The position numbers and the translations under genes were made by a program. From the NCBI GenBank assembly GCA_002898115.1, contig BDTL01000141.1:1-14627 (forward strand): a stretch of DNA of 14,627 nt, given 5' to 3'. Under the pieces are notes generated by a model. It saw only the letters and a program-made list of their open reading frames with translations. It did no database searches and was not told where the DNA came from. Source of the DNA: a bacterium BMS3Bbin02. GTDB lineage: Bacteria > Actinomycetota > Acidimicrobiia > Spongiisociales > UBA5794. Shown here in pieces: positions 7,171 to 14,215 of this stretch (the stretch's first letter is position 1; every line of letters begins with the position of its first letter).

Positions 7171-7199
7171 CTCGCAGCGGCCCGGGTGCGCAGTACACT
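7171..7199 (+). promoter_or_regulatory. Candidate promoter of the mobA-fdh operon (leaderless)
   Basis: TACACT at 7194-7199 is a good actinobacterial -10 (TAnnnT). A weak -35, CTCGCA, is at 7171-7176 with a 17-base spacer. Seven bases after the -10 is GTG 7207, so the operon mRNA probably begins at the mobA start codon. It overlaps the leader of the divergent Dabb gene. Confidence 0.45.
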
Positions 7200-7206
7200 C
7201 ACGGTC

Positions 7207-7782
7207 GTGATACGGCATACTCTCGGAGTGGTCCTCGCCGGTGGTAAGAGCCGGCGCATGGGCACTGACAAAGCGCTCCTCCCCCTCGAAAACACGACAT
7301 TCGTGGAACATGCGGTGGATGTGCTCAGTGCTGTGTTCTCTGACGTGATTATCGCCGGTGGGTCAGCGGAGGTCTCCCGGATCGCGTCGGTCCCGGTCGT
7401 TCCCGATGTTCTTGAGGATGGCGGACCGCTCGCCGGGCTGATTTCGGCGTTCGAATATGAGTCGGACAAGAGCATTTTTCTTCTCGCCACGGACATGCCG
7501 CATGTGACCGCTACCCAGGTTCGCGCCGTCGCCGACCCGGCCGTAACGGGTGTGCACGCGCGCATCGCTGTCGCCGCCGGACGGGATCAGCCGCTCTGCG
7601 GGACGTACGGTCGCGGGTGTTTCTCCAAAGCAATGTACGGAACTGCCTCAGGCGATCTTTCGATGCACGCGTTTCTGGGACGCATCGGCAACGTCGAACG
7701 TGTCCACATCGACACCACCGGTGATCTCACGAACGTGAACACGCCGGCCGATTATGAGGCTCTCACGGGAGAATCCCAGTAG
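7207..7782 (+). CDS. mobA: Molybdenum cofactor guanylyltransferase
   Basis: A 191-residue cytoplasmic nucleotidyltransferase that joins GMP from GTP to Mo-molybdopterin to give the guanine dinucleotide cofactor used by formate dehydrogenases. The N-terminal signature Leu-Ala-Gly-Gly-Lys-Ser-Arg-Arg-Met-Gly-Thr-Asp-Lys is at 10-22. Asp-Gly-Gly-Pro-Leu-Ala-Gly-Leu (71-78) and the metal-binding Ala-Thr-Asp-Met-Pro-His-Val (94-100) follow. I choose GTG 7207 because it sits 7 bases after a -10 box (leaderless); GTG 7186 in the same frame would add seven residues but overlaps the promoter. Its stop shares a base with the fdhD start (TAGTG). It heads the formate dehydrogenase operon. Confidence 0.9.
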   Translation: MIRHTLGVVLAGGKSRRMGTDKALLPLENTTFVEHAVDVLSAVFSDVIIAGGSAEVSRIASVPVVPDVLEDGGPLAGLISAFEYESDKSIFLLATDMPHVTATQVRAVADPAVTGVHARIAVAAGRDQPLCGTYGRGCFSKAMYGTASGDLSMHAFLGRIGNVERVHIDTTGDLTNVNTPADYEALTGESQ

Positions 7783-8624
7783 TGGATTTGTTTGGCCAGC
7801 CCACGAGGTCCGCATCACTGGAACGGCGTGTTCGCCGCGTCACCAACACCGGCGCCGAAACCATCGACGACTGCGTGGCGGTCGAGGAGCCACTCGAGAT
7901 TCTCATCGAGCATTCCGGGCGCACAGAGCCGCTGACGGTCACTATGCGAACTCCCGGGCACGAAGACGAACTGGCCACCGGCTTCGTGCTTGCCGAGGGG
8001 ATCGTCACATCACCGGCGGAGCTCCTGTCTGTCAGCGAGGTGACGGCGGAAGGAGAGTTTCACAACCAGATCGTTGCTCGGCTCGCAGACGACGTAGCCT
8101 TCGACCGCGACGCATTTCGACGCAACGTTCTCACCACCTCCGCCTGCGGGATCTGCGGGAGAGCATCGATCGAACAGCTCGTGACGCGCTGTGGAGGCCG
8201 GATTCACCGAACCGTACCCGTGGCTCTTCCGCTGATCCGATCCCTACCCAAGGCGCTGGTCACCCGCCAGAGCACGTTTGCTACCACGGGAGGGCTGCAC
8301 GCCGCCGGTATCTTCGATCCGTTGGGTGTGCCGATCGTGATCCGTGAGGACATCGGTCGCCACAACGCGGTCGACAAGGTCATCGGGTTCTGTGCCCTCA
8401 ATCATGTCAACCTCACCCCCGATCACCTACTTGTCGTCAGTGGGCGAGCGAGCTACGAGCTCGTGCAGAAGGCCATAGTTTCGGGTCTTGGTGCCCTAGT
8501 CGCCGTCGGCGCTCCAAGTACTCTGGCGGTAGATCTCGCGTTCGAATTCGGCCTCATGTTGATCGGGTTTACGAGAGCAGATCGCTGCAACGTGTACACA
8601 TGCCAGGGAGACGTAACCGAATGA
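7782..8624 (+). CDS. fdhD: Formate dehydrogenase accessory sulfurtransferase
   Basis: A 280-residue cytoplasmic protein of the FdhD/NarQ family, which passes sulfur from a cysteine desulfurase to the Mo/W-bis-guanine dinucleotide cofactor; formate dehydrogenase is inactive without it. The sulfur-carrying Cys-Gly-Ile-Cys motif is at 122-125, close to the 121/124 pair of E. coli. Other family features are Glu-Glu-Pro-Leu-Glu-Ile near 35, Arg-Thr-Pro-Gly-His-Glu-Asp-Glu-Leu-Ala-Thr-Gly-Phe near 56-68, Gly-Gly-Leu-His-Ala-Ala, and Glu-Asp-Ile-Gly-Arg-His-Asn-Ala-Val-Asp-Lys. It starts with GTG, overlapping the mobA stop by one base, behind a GGGAGA ribosome site. Confidence 0.96.
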   Translation: MDLFGQPTRSASLERRVRRVTNTGAETIDDCVAVEEPLEILIEHSGRTEPLTVTMRTPGHEDELATGFVLAEGIVTSPAELLSVSEVTAEGEFHNQIVARLADDVAFDRDAFRRNVLTTSACGICGRASIEQLVTRCGGRIHRTVPVALPLIRSLPKALVTRQSTFATTGGLHAAGIFDPLGVPIVIREDIGRHNAVDKVIGFCALNHVNLTPDHLLVVSGRASYELVQKAIVSGLGALVAVGAPSTLAVDLAFEFGLMLIGFTRADRCNVYTCQGDVTE

Positions 8625-8989
8625 AGATTCGACTAACCGACCGAGAAATACGTATCCGCGTCATTGCTGAGGAAGTCACCGGACTGAATGCAGGACAGCC
8701 GCTCGTGTGCCAGGTCGGATCAGAGGCCGCCGTCACGCTGCATTTTGGCGACTCGTCGACGTTCGAGACGGTCGGGTCTGGCTGGTACATCACGCTTGAT
8801 CGAGGCGAGATACGCGACCTCGACAACCTACTCGGGTTCCGACTCGCTGATATTGCGAAATCTGACACAACTCCCCGAATCGTCCTTGAAATAGACCGCC
8901 CCAAGAGATGGAGTACCACTGATCGCTCGAAAGCCGAGCAGTCATCTGGTAGGTTCGTGCCAGCTTCCCCCCAGGAGTCCGGTGACTGA
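8621..8989 (+). CDS. Small hypothetical protein in formate dehydrogenase operon
   Basis: A 122-residue protein that I do not recognise with certainty. It starts at ATG 8621, overlapping the fdhD stop (ATGA), and its own end overlaps the next gene by 8 bases, so it is an integral part of the operon. It begins Met-Lys-Ile-Arg-Leu and alternates hydrophobic and charged residues, suggesting a beta-rich soluble fold to about residue 95; the tail (about 98-122) is polar and probably disordered. The opening recalls a family of short Met-Lys-Ile-Arg proteins (DUF7009-like), but this is a memory-based guess. It has one cysteine and no membrane helix. The FdsD position in other formate dehydrogenase operons is held by a small protein, and this could be a functional counterpart. 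Confidence 0.72.
   Translation: MKIRLTDREIRIRVIAEEVTGLNAGQPLVCQVGSEAAVTLHFGDSSTFETVGSGWYITLDRGEIRDLDNLLGFRLADIAKSDTTPRIVLEIDRPKRWSTTDRSKAEQSSGRFVPASPQESGD
8973..8977 (+). promoter_or_regulatory. Ribosome binding site for the NuoEF-like gene
   Basis: AGGAG four bases before GTG 8982 sets this non-ATG start. It lies inside the coding sequence of the preceding small gene, whose stop is at 8987-8989. Confidence 0.7.
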
Positions 8990-10493
8990 CAGACGTCGCG
9001 AAGAAGTGCTCATCCGAATCGAACACGCCGGCGGCCTAGCCACGGGCGTCTCGAACGACGTGCATGCCGAAACCGGTGTTCCGGAAGCCGATGTCTACGG
9101 GGTCGCCACGTTCTACTCCCTGTTGAAACATCCAAGTGAGATCCGTGTTTGTCAGGGACTGAGCTGCCACCTTGCCGGCTCCGGCGAGAAGATCGATGCA
9201 ATGAGCGCAACTGACACACCGTTCCTTGCCGCCGCTTGTCTCGGCCGCTGCGACGAAGCTCCGGCATCGTGGGACCCACAGGGCGAAAACCCCCTCCCCG
9301 AGGTTCATCTCACCGCCGCGTCTGATGAGCTCGCGATCAACCTCGCTGGTGTGGACTCGCTCTCCTACGAAGGCCTCGCAGCCGCACAAGACAATGGTGC
9401 GGACTGGGTCATTGGTGAGCTTGAGGAGTCGGGTGTGACAGGCCGCGGCGGCGCCGGCTTTCCCGCCCATATCAAGTGGCGCGGCGTTGCCAACCAGCCC
9501 GTCACCGAACGGTACGTAGTTCTCAACGCGGACGAGGGTGAGCCCGGGACGTTCAAGGACCGTGAGGTGATCTTGAAACGTCCCCATCTGGTAGTTGAGG
9601 GTCTCGCCATCGCGGCACAGGCGCTGGGTGCCAACGACATCTACTGCTATGTCCGTGGAGAGTTCGGCGCCGTGCGTGACACGCTCGAGGCAGCCATGGA
9701 AGACGCAACGACCGCGGGAGCGCTCGACACCGCCACAACCTGGCATTTTGTTGACGGCCACGGTGCGTATATCTGCGGTGAAGAAACCGCCCTCCTGGAA
9801 TCGCTTGAGGGCAGGCGCGGGATGCCGCGCATGAAACCGCCGTTCCCTGTTGAGGCCGGGTTCCGTGGCGCTCCGACATTGATCCAGAATGTTGAAACGA
9901 TCGCAACGATCCCGTCCATCCTCACACGCGGTGGCGCATGGTTTCGCGATCTGGGTCGCACCGAGCCCGGCACGAAACTCTATTGCGTCTCGGGCCATGT
10001 GCAACGACCTGGAGTGTACGAAGCCCCGATGGGTATCAGCATGGCAGAGCTCATCGACATGGCCGGCGGTGTTGTCGGCACTCTCAAGGCTTTCTCACCC
10101 GGTGGCGCAAGTTCCGGTTTCTTGCCTGCATCGATGATCAACGTCGCGCTCGACTTCGGCTCGCTACAGAAAGTCGGCTCGATGTTGGGCTCCGCCGGCG
10201 TCGTCGTCCTCAACGACACAGTCGACATGGCGGAAGCTGCGTTAGTGCAGGCGGTATTCTTCGAGGACGAGTCATGCGGCCAGTGTGCCCCGTGTCGCAT
10301 CGGGACCCAGCTTGTGCGCCAAGCCATCGAACGTTTCCGCCGCGGTGACTCTGATGCCCTCGAGCACATCGCCGAAATCGCCCCGGGAATGGAGCAGGGT
10401 TCCATCTGTGGCCTTGGACAGGCTGCCTCGCTACCGTTGCTTTCGGCAATGAAATACTTCCCCAACGAGTTCGAATCGTCGGTACACACATGA
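8982..10493 (+). CDS. Formate dehydrogenase beta subunit, NuoE-NuoF fusion (diaphorase)
   Basis: A 503-residue soluble subunit that passes electrons between the catalytic subunit and NAD(P)+. Residues about 5-120 are NuoE-like (thioredoxin-fold 2Fe-2S), with Val-Tyr-Gly-Val-Ala-Thr-Phe-Tyr-Ser at 38-46 and cluster ligands Cys57, Cys62, Cys86 and Cys90. Residues about 125-500 are NuoF-like: Gly-Arg-Gly-Gly-Ala-Gly-Phe-Pro at 154-161, the FMN/NADH segment Asn-Ala-Asp-Glu-Gly-Glu-Pro-Gly-Thr-Phe-Lys-Asp-Arg at 182-194, Gly-Glu-Glu-Thr-Ala-Leu near 266-271, and 4Fe-4S ligands Cys432, 435, 438 and 476. All ligands are present. Fused E-F subunits are known, for example in the tungsten formate dehydrogenase 1 of Methylorubrum. 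The ATGA overlap with the catalytic gene argues for a formate dehydrogenase role rather than complex I. Confidence 0.93.
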   Translation: MTDRRREEVLIRIEHAGGLATGVSNDVHAETGVPEADVYGVATFYSLLKHPSEIRVCQGLSCHLAGSGEKIDAMSATDTPFLAAACLGRCDEAPASWDPQGENPLPEVHLTAASDELAINLAGVDSLSYEGLAAAQDNGADWVIGELEESGVTGRGGAGFPAHIKWRGVANQPVTERYVVLNADEGEPGTFKDREVILKRPHLVVEGLAIAAQALGANDIYCYVRGEFGAVRDTLEAAMEDATTAGALDTATTWHFVDGHGAYICGEETALLESLEGRRGMPRMKPPFPVEAGFRGAPTLIQNVETIATIPSILTRGGAWFRDLGRTEPGTKLYCVSGHVQRPGVYEAPMGISMAELIDMAGGVVGTLKAFSPGGASSGFLPASMINVALDFGSLQKVGSMLGSAGVVVLNDTVDMAEAALVQAVFFEDESCGQCAPCRIGTQLVRQAIERFRRGDSDALEHIAEIAPGMEQGSICGLGQAASLPLLSAMKYFPNEFESSVHT

Positions 10494-13261
10494 GCGAGCA
10501 GACTCTGACCATCAACGGTGTCTCGATCGATCATCGACCGGGCGAGACGATCCTTGAAGCGGCCCGGCGACTCGACATCGACATTCCCACGCTTTGCCAC
10601 GACGACCGGATCGAACCTGTGGCGGCGTGCCGCATCTGTCTCGTCGAGGTCGAGGGTTCACGGCTCATGCAGCCGTCGTGTCACTCCAAGACCCAGCCCG
10701 ACATGGTCATCACGACCGAGAGTCAGCGAGTGTCCCGGAACCGGCAATTCTCACTCTCACTACACATGGCGGACACAGTTTCGGACCGCACGATCGCTGA
10801 GGACGCCAACCCCAACCGACTTTTCGAGCTTGCGGACATTCACGGCACCGCGGGACTCTGGCCACACGTCGACTCACCGCGTCAGGGTCGGCCGATGGAC
10901 GTCAACCGGTTCATCCACTTCCGCGAGGATCGGTGCATCGGGTGCGCTCTGTGCACGAGATATTGCGACGAGATCGAGGGAGTCACCGCGATTACGCTTG
11001 CGCACCGCGGTGCCCTGACCACGATTTCAACCGCCGACGAGCTCTCACTCACCGACACGACCTGCGAGCTGTGTGGTGGCTGTATTGCAGTCTGCCCGAC
11101 CGGTGCCATGACCGAGAAGGCTGCACTGGCCTATGGGAAACCCGAGAAGGAGCTTGAGAAGATTCGCACGACCTGCAACTTCTGCGGGGTCGGTTGCCAG
11201 TTGGACCTCAACGTTGACCGGGACGCCAACCGTATCGTGAAGGTCACTCCCCCTCCCCCGGGAACAACCGTCAACGACGGCAACCTGTGCGTCAAGGGAC
11301 GCTTCGCTAACGATTTCATTCACCACAAAGACCGGCTCACCGAGCCGCTCGTGCGGGACGCCGACGGTGTGCTTCGCCCAACTAGTTGGGATGAGGCCCT
11401 TGATCGCGTCGTTGAGGGACTACAGGGGGTGGTAACAAGGCACGGTCCGCATTCCCTCGGCTTCGTTTCGTCCAGTCGCTGTACAGGCGAAGAGAACTAT
11501 CTCTTCCAGAAAATGTCGAGAGCAGCGTTTGGCACGCACAACGTTCATCAATGTGCCGCTACCTGACACGCTCCAACGGTTGCCGGTCTGGTAACCACAT
11601 TCGGGGCCGGTGCTATGACCAACTCCATCCCCGAGATCAGGGACACCGACTTTATGTTGGTAATCGGCTCCAACACCTCGGAGGCGCATCCCATCATCGC
11701 GATGGAGATGAAACAAGCTGTCCGGCGCGGGGCGAAACTCGCGGTTGCGGACCCGCGAGCAATCTGGATGTCATCGATCGCCGATTGGCATCTTCAGATC
11801 GAGGCGGGCAGCGATGTGTGGCTCCTCAACGCGCTCGCCCATGTGATCATTGCGGAGGGTCTCGAAGACAAAGAGTGGATAGCTGAGAACACCGAAGGTT
11901 TCGCGGCCGTCAAAGAGACGGTGGCCTCGTATACACCGGAGAAAGCTGAAGAGGTCACCGGGGTTCCCGCCGACATGATTCGCGAGGTGGCGCGGGCGTA
12001 CGCCACGACTCGCAAGGCCGGGATTTACTACACGCTTGGCATCACCGAACACACCACTGGCACGGACAACGTGTACGCCCTGTCGAACCTGGTCCTCATG
12101 ACCGGCCACCTCGGCGGACCGTCGATGGGAATGAACCCGCTGCGTGGACAGAACAACGTGCAAGGCGCCAACGATTCGGGTGCGACACCGGTGTTCTACC
12201 CCGGTTATCAGTGGGCGAAAGACGAGGAGGTTCGCGCCAAGTTCAGCGCGGCATGGGGGGTGGAACAACCGGACGTTCCGGGACTCAACCTCAATGAGAT
12301 GATGAAGAAGGTCGGCACCCAGATCAAGGGCATGTATCTGATGGGCGAGGACATCGTGATGTCCGAACCGAATGTGGGCAGGCTCGAGAAGGCGCTCAAC
12401 GACATCGAGTTCATGGTGGTTCAGGACATCTTCTTGAATGAGTCGTGCCGGTACGCCGATGTCGTATTGCCGGCTGCGGCGTTCGCCGAAAAGGATGGCG
12501 TGTTCACAAACACGGACCGCCGCGTCCAGCGTGTCCGCAAGGCCATCGAACCACCCGGCCAGGCGCGCGCCGACTGGGAAATCATCCTGGATGTTATGGA
12601 CCGCTCGGGCTACGAGAATCCCCCCTACGAAGGTATCGCGGACATCTACGCGGAGATGGCGTCTCTTGCACCCAAGTTCGCCGGGATCTCCCATGAGCGG
12701 ATAGAAGACGATGGCCTCCAGTGGCCGGTCCACACAATGGATGCACCGAGCACAATCTATCTCCACAAGGGAGGTGTGCTGCGAGGTAAGGGCCTGTTCC
12801 AGGCGGTTGAGTATCGTGCTCCGTTCGAACAAGCCGACCCGGAGTATCCGCTGGTGCTCAGCACGGGACGGACGTTGTATCACTACAACGCCGCCACCCA
12901 GACCCGGCGGGTTGATGGGCTTACGGAGAAGCAGCCCGAGGCGTTCATCGAGATCCATCCCCGCACCGCCAGGGTCCTCAGCGTTGACGATGGCGCCATG
13001 GTCGATGTCGTGACCCGGCGCGGCCGGGTACGTTGTCGGGCGATGGTGTCGCGCCAGGTCAAACGCAACACGATCTGGATGCCGTTCCACTTCGCCGAGG
13101 CCCGGGCGAACCTCCTGACGACCGACGCCGGTGACGCGGTCACCGGAACCGGTGAATACAAAGTCTGTGCCGCGCGGATCGAACCTGTGGATGATCCAGA
13201 TGTGCGCAACGTGTTCCCCGGTTCGTACCAAACCCCGGTCGAGCTCACCGCCAAACAATGA
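10490..13261 (+). CDS. fdhF: Selenocysteine formate dehydrogenase catalytic (alpha) subunit
   Basis: One gene of 924 codons read through an in-frame UGA (codon 359). It oxidises formate to CO2 or the reverse, at a Mo/W-bis-guanine dinucleotide centre. Domains: plant-type 2Fe-2S (Cys36, 47, 50, 64); two 4Fe-4S ferredoxin motifs (Cys149/152/155/159 and 192/195/198/202); the 4Fe-4S of the molybdopterin domain (Cys229, 232, 236, 267) with Lys269; active site Sec359-His360 followed by Ala-Pro-Thr-Val-Ala-Gly-Leu; catalytic Arg552 in Pro-Leu-Arg-Gly-Gln-Asn-Asn-Val-Gln-Gly; and the C-terminal dinucleotide-binding domain from about 785 (Ser-Thr-Gly-Arg-Thr-Leu-Tyr-His-Tyr near 791-799). The NuoG-type His-Cys cluster usual after the first domain is absent. 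Both halves (10490-11563 and 11567-13261) share one frame, so this is not a frameshift. Start and stop overlap the neighbours by ATGA. Host selA/B/C/D genes would be needed and are not in view. Confidence 0.93.
11564..11566 (+). other. In-frame UGA codon for selenocysteine (Sec359)
   Basis: TGA lies between Cys-Ala-Ala-Thr and His-Ala-Pro-Thr-Val-Ala-Gly-Leu. In the family this exact position, before His-x-Pro, is Cys or Sec and is the metal ligand. The reading frame continues unchanged for 564 codons afterwards. A premature stop is the alternative, but it would have to fall by chance on the one codon known to vary this way. Confidence 0.9.
11567..11607 (+). promoter_or_regulatory. Bacterial SECIS-like hairpin
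   Basis: Directly after the UGA the RNA can fold into an upper stem GGUUGCC (11578-11584) with GGUAACC (11590-11596), seven pairs including one G-U, closed by the loop GGUCU (11585-11589). A lower stem pairs GCUCC (11570-11574) with GGGGC (11603-11607) across an internal loop. The upper stem begins 11 bases after the UGA. From memory, E. coli fdhF has the same 11-base distance and a GGUUGC...GGUCU apex. SelB binds this loop. The element also encodes conserved active-site residues, so part of the identity is protein-driven. Confidence 0.8.
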
Positions 13262-13641
13262 CCCCGGTTCGCTGGGTTCTGCTAACAGGACTCGCCGTAT
13301 TCATGACCGGAGCGGGCGCCTATCACTTCGTCAACCCCGACGCGTACGAAGCGTTGATCCCGCCGATCCTCCCCGCTAAACGATTCCTCGTCTACATCAG
13401 CGGGGTCATGGAAATCGGGTTCGGCCTTGCGCTCTTCGTCCCTGCCTGGCGACCCCGAGCAGCGATCGGCGTGATCGTGACCCTGATCGTCATCTTCCCC
13501 GCAAACATCTGGATGGCCCTCCAGGGCGGCATCGACGACCCCCGCGTCCCCGCCTCCTTTGCGAACCCGATAGTCGCCTGGGCCAGACTCCCCTTCCAAG
13601 GCCTCTTCATCTGGTGGGCGACGCTATTCGTTAGGCGTTAG
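13258..13641 (+). CDS. DoxX-like four-helix membrane protein (COG4270 type)
   Basis: A 127-residue membrane protein with helices at about 4-22, 43-62, 66-88 and 108-126. The His-Phe-Val-Asn-Pro-Asp-x-Tyr-x-x-Leu-Ile-Pro-Pro segment at 23-36 and Tyr-Ile-Ser-Gly-Val-Met-Glu-Ile-Gly-Phe-Gly at 46-56, then Phe-Pro-Ala-Asn-Ile-Trp-Met-Ala, match the COG4270 branch of the DoxX superfamily. The start overlaps the formate dehydrogenase stop by 4 bases, so it is the last gene of that operon. The role is unknown; DoxX relatives have been tied to quinone or thiol/redox functions, and a membrane link for the otherwise soluble dehydrogenase is speculation. Confidence 0.83.
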   Translation: MTPVRWVLLTGLAVFMTGAGAYHFVNPDAYEALIPPILPAKRFLVYISGVMEIGFGLALFVPAWRPRAAIGVIVTLIVIFPANIWMALQGGIDDPRVPASFANPIVAWARLPFQGLFIWWATLFVRR

Positions 13642-13648
13642 GAGTCAC

Positions 13649-14215
13649 CTACGAAGCGAACGAAGCCGCGGTTTCGAAATCGCCAACGGTTTGGTAGGCC
13701 GCTGCTGCATCCCGACTTGCCGCCGACGCTAACTCCTCGGCGCCGTCAACACCTTCTGCGGCCAGGGCGACCAACGCCAGGCGATCGGCCTCCGTAGTCT
13801 TCGCCGCGATGTCATCGAGGGCGCGGGCGTAACCCCGCAGCCACCCCCGGACCGTGTCGATAGCGGGAGATTGCAGGTCGCTGCCGACATGTTCGAGAAC
13901 CGAGGCACACAACGCAGCGGCACGCGGGACGTAGTGGACGATTGCGACGTTGTGGTGGCGGGCAACATCAACACACCGGCCAGCCCACACAACCGTGTGC
14001 TCGGCGGCTTCCGCATCGTCGGTCTCGACAGCCATCACGGCATGGGTCGCTGCGAGTCGCAGTGCGACTTCGGCACGCTCCATTCCCGTTGCCTCGGCCA
14101 TGGCCGTCTCGCCTTCCAGAGCCGAACCCGCCAAAAGCGCCAGCTTCTCCACCGGCGACTTCGCCGACTCAACCTCAGCCATGAGCCTCTGATCGTTCTC
14201 TATGAACCTCATCAT
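13649..14215 (-). CDS. Hypothetical alpha-helical protein
   Basis: A 188-residue protein that I do not recognise. It is rich in Ala, Glu and Asp and appears to be a run of amphipathic helices with no membrane segment, signal peptide or clear metal motif; the spacing of helices could suit a TPR-like or four-helix fold. I start it at ATG 14215 because it overlaps the stop of the upstream minus-strand gene (ATGA); GTG 14224 would add three residues. Its stop is only 7 bases from the convergent DoxX-like gene, with no terminator between them. Tight coupling to the upstream gene suggests a shared function. Confidence 0.7.
   Translation of the reverse strand: MMRFIENDQRLMAEVESAKSPVEKLALLAGSALEGETAMAEATGMERAEVALRLAATHAVMAVETDDAEAAEHTVVWAGRCVDVARHHNVAIVHYVPRAAALCASVLEHVGSDLQSPAIDTVRGWLRGYARALDDIAAKTTEADRLALVALAAEGVDGAEELASAASRDAAAAYQTVGDFETAASFAS

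Noticed and set aside
9036..10004. 322-codon minus-strand frame
   Set aside because: Shadow of the NuoEF-like gene; its translation has no recognisable domain.
8982..10493. Respiratory complex I subunits
   Set aside because: No other nuo genes are present, and the gene is embedded between fdhD and the formate dehydrogenase catalytic subunit.
11561..11617. Frameshift or pseudogene in the formate dehydrogenase gene
   Set aside because: Both parts are in the same frame, only one TGA separates them, it is at the Sec position, and a SECIS-like hairpin follows.
11771..13258. 495-codon open frame on the minus strand
   Set aside because: It is antisense to the formate dehydrogenase catalytic gene, whose product has clear domains; long antisense frames are common in GC-rich coding DNA.
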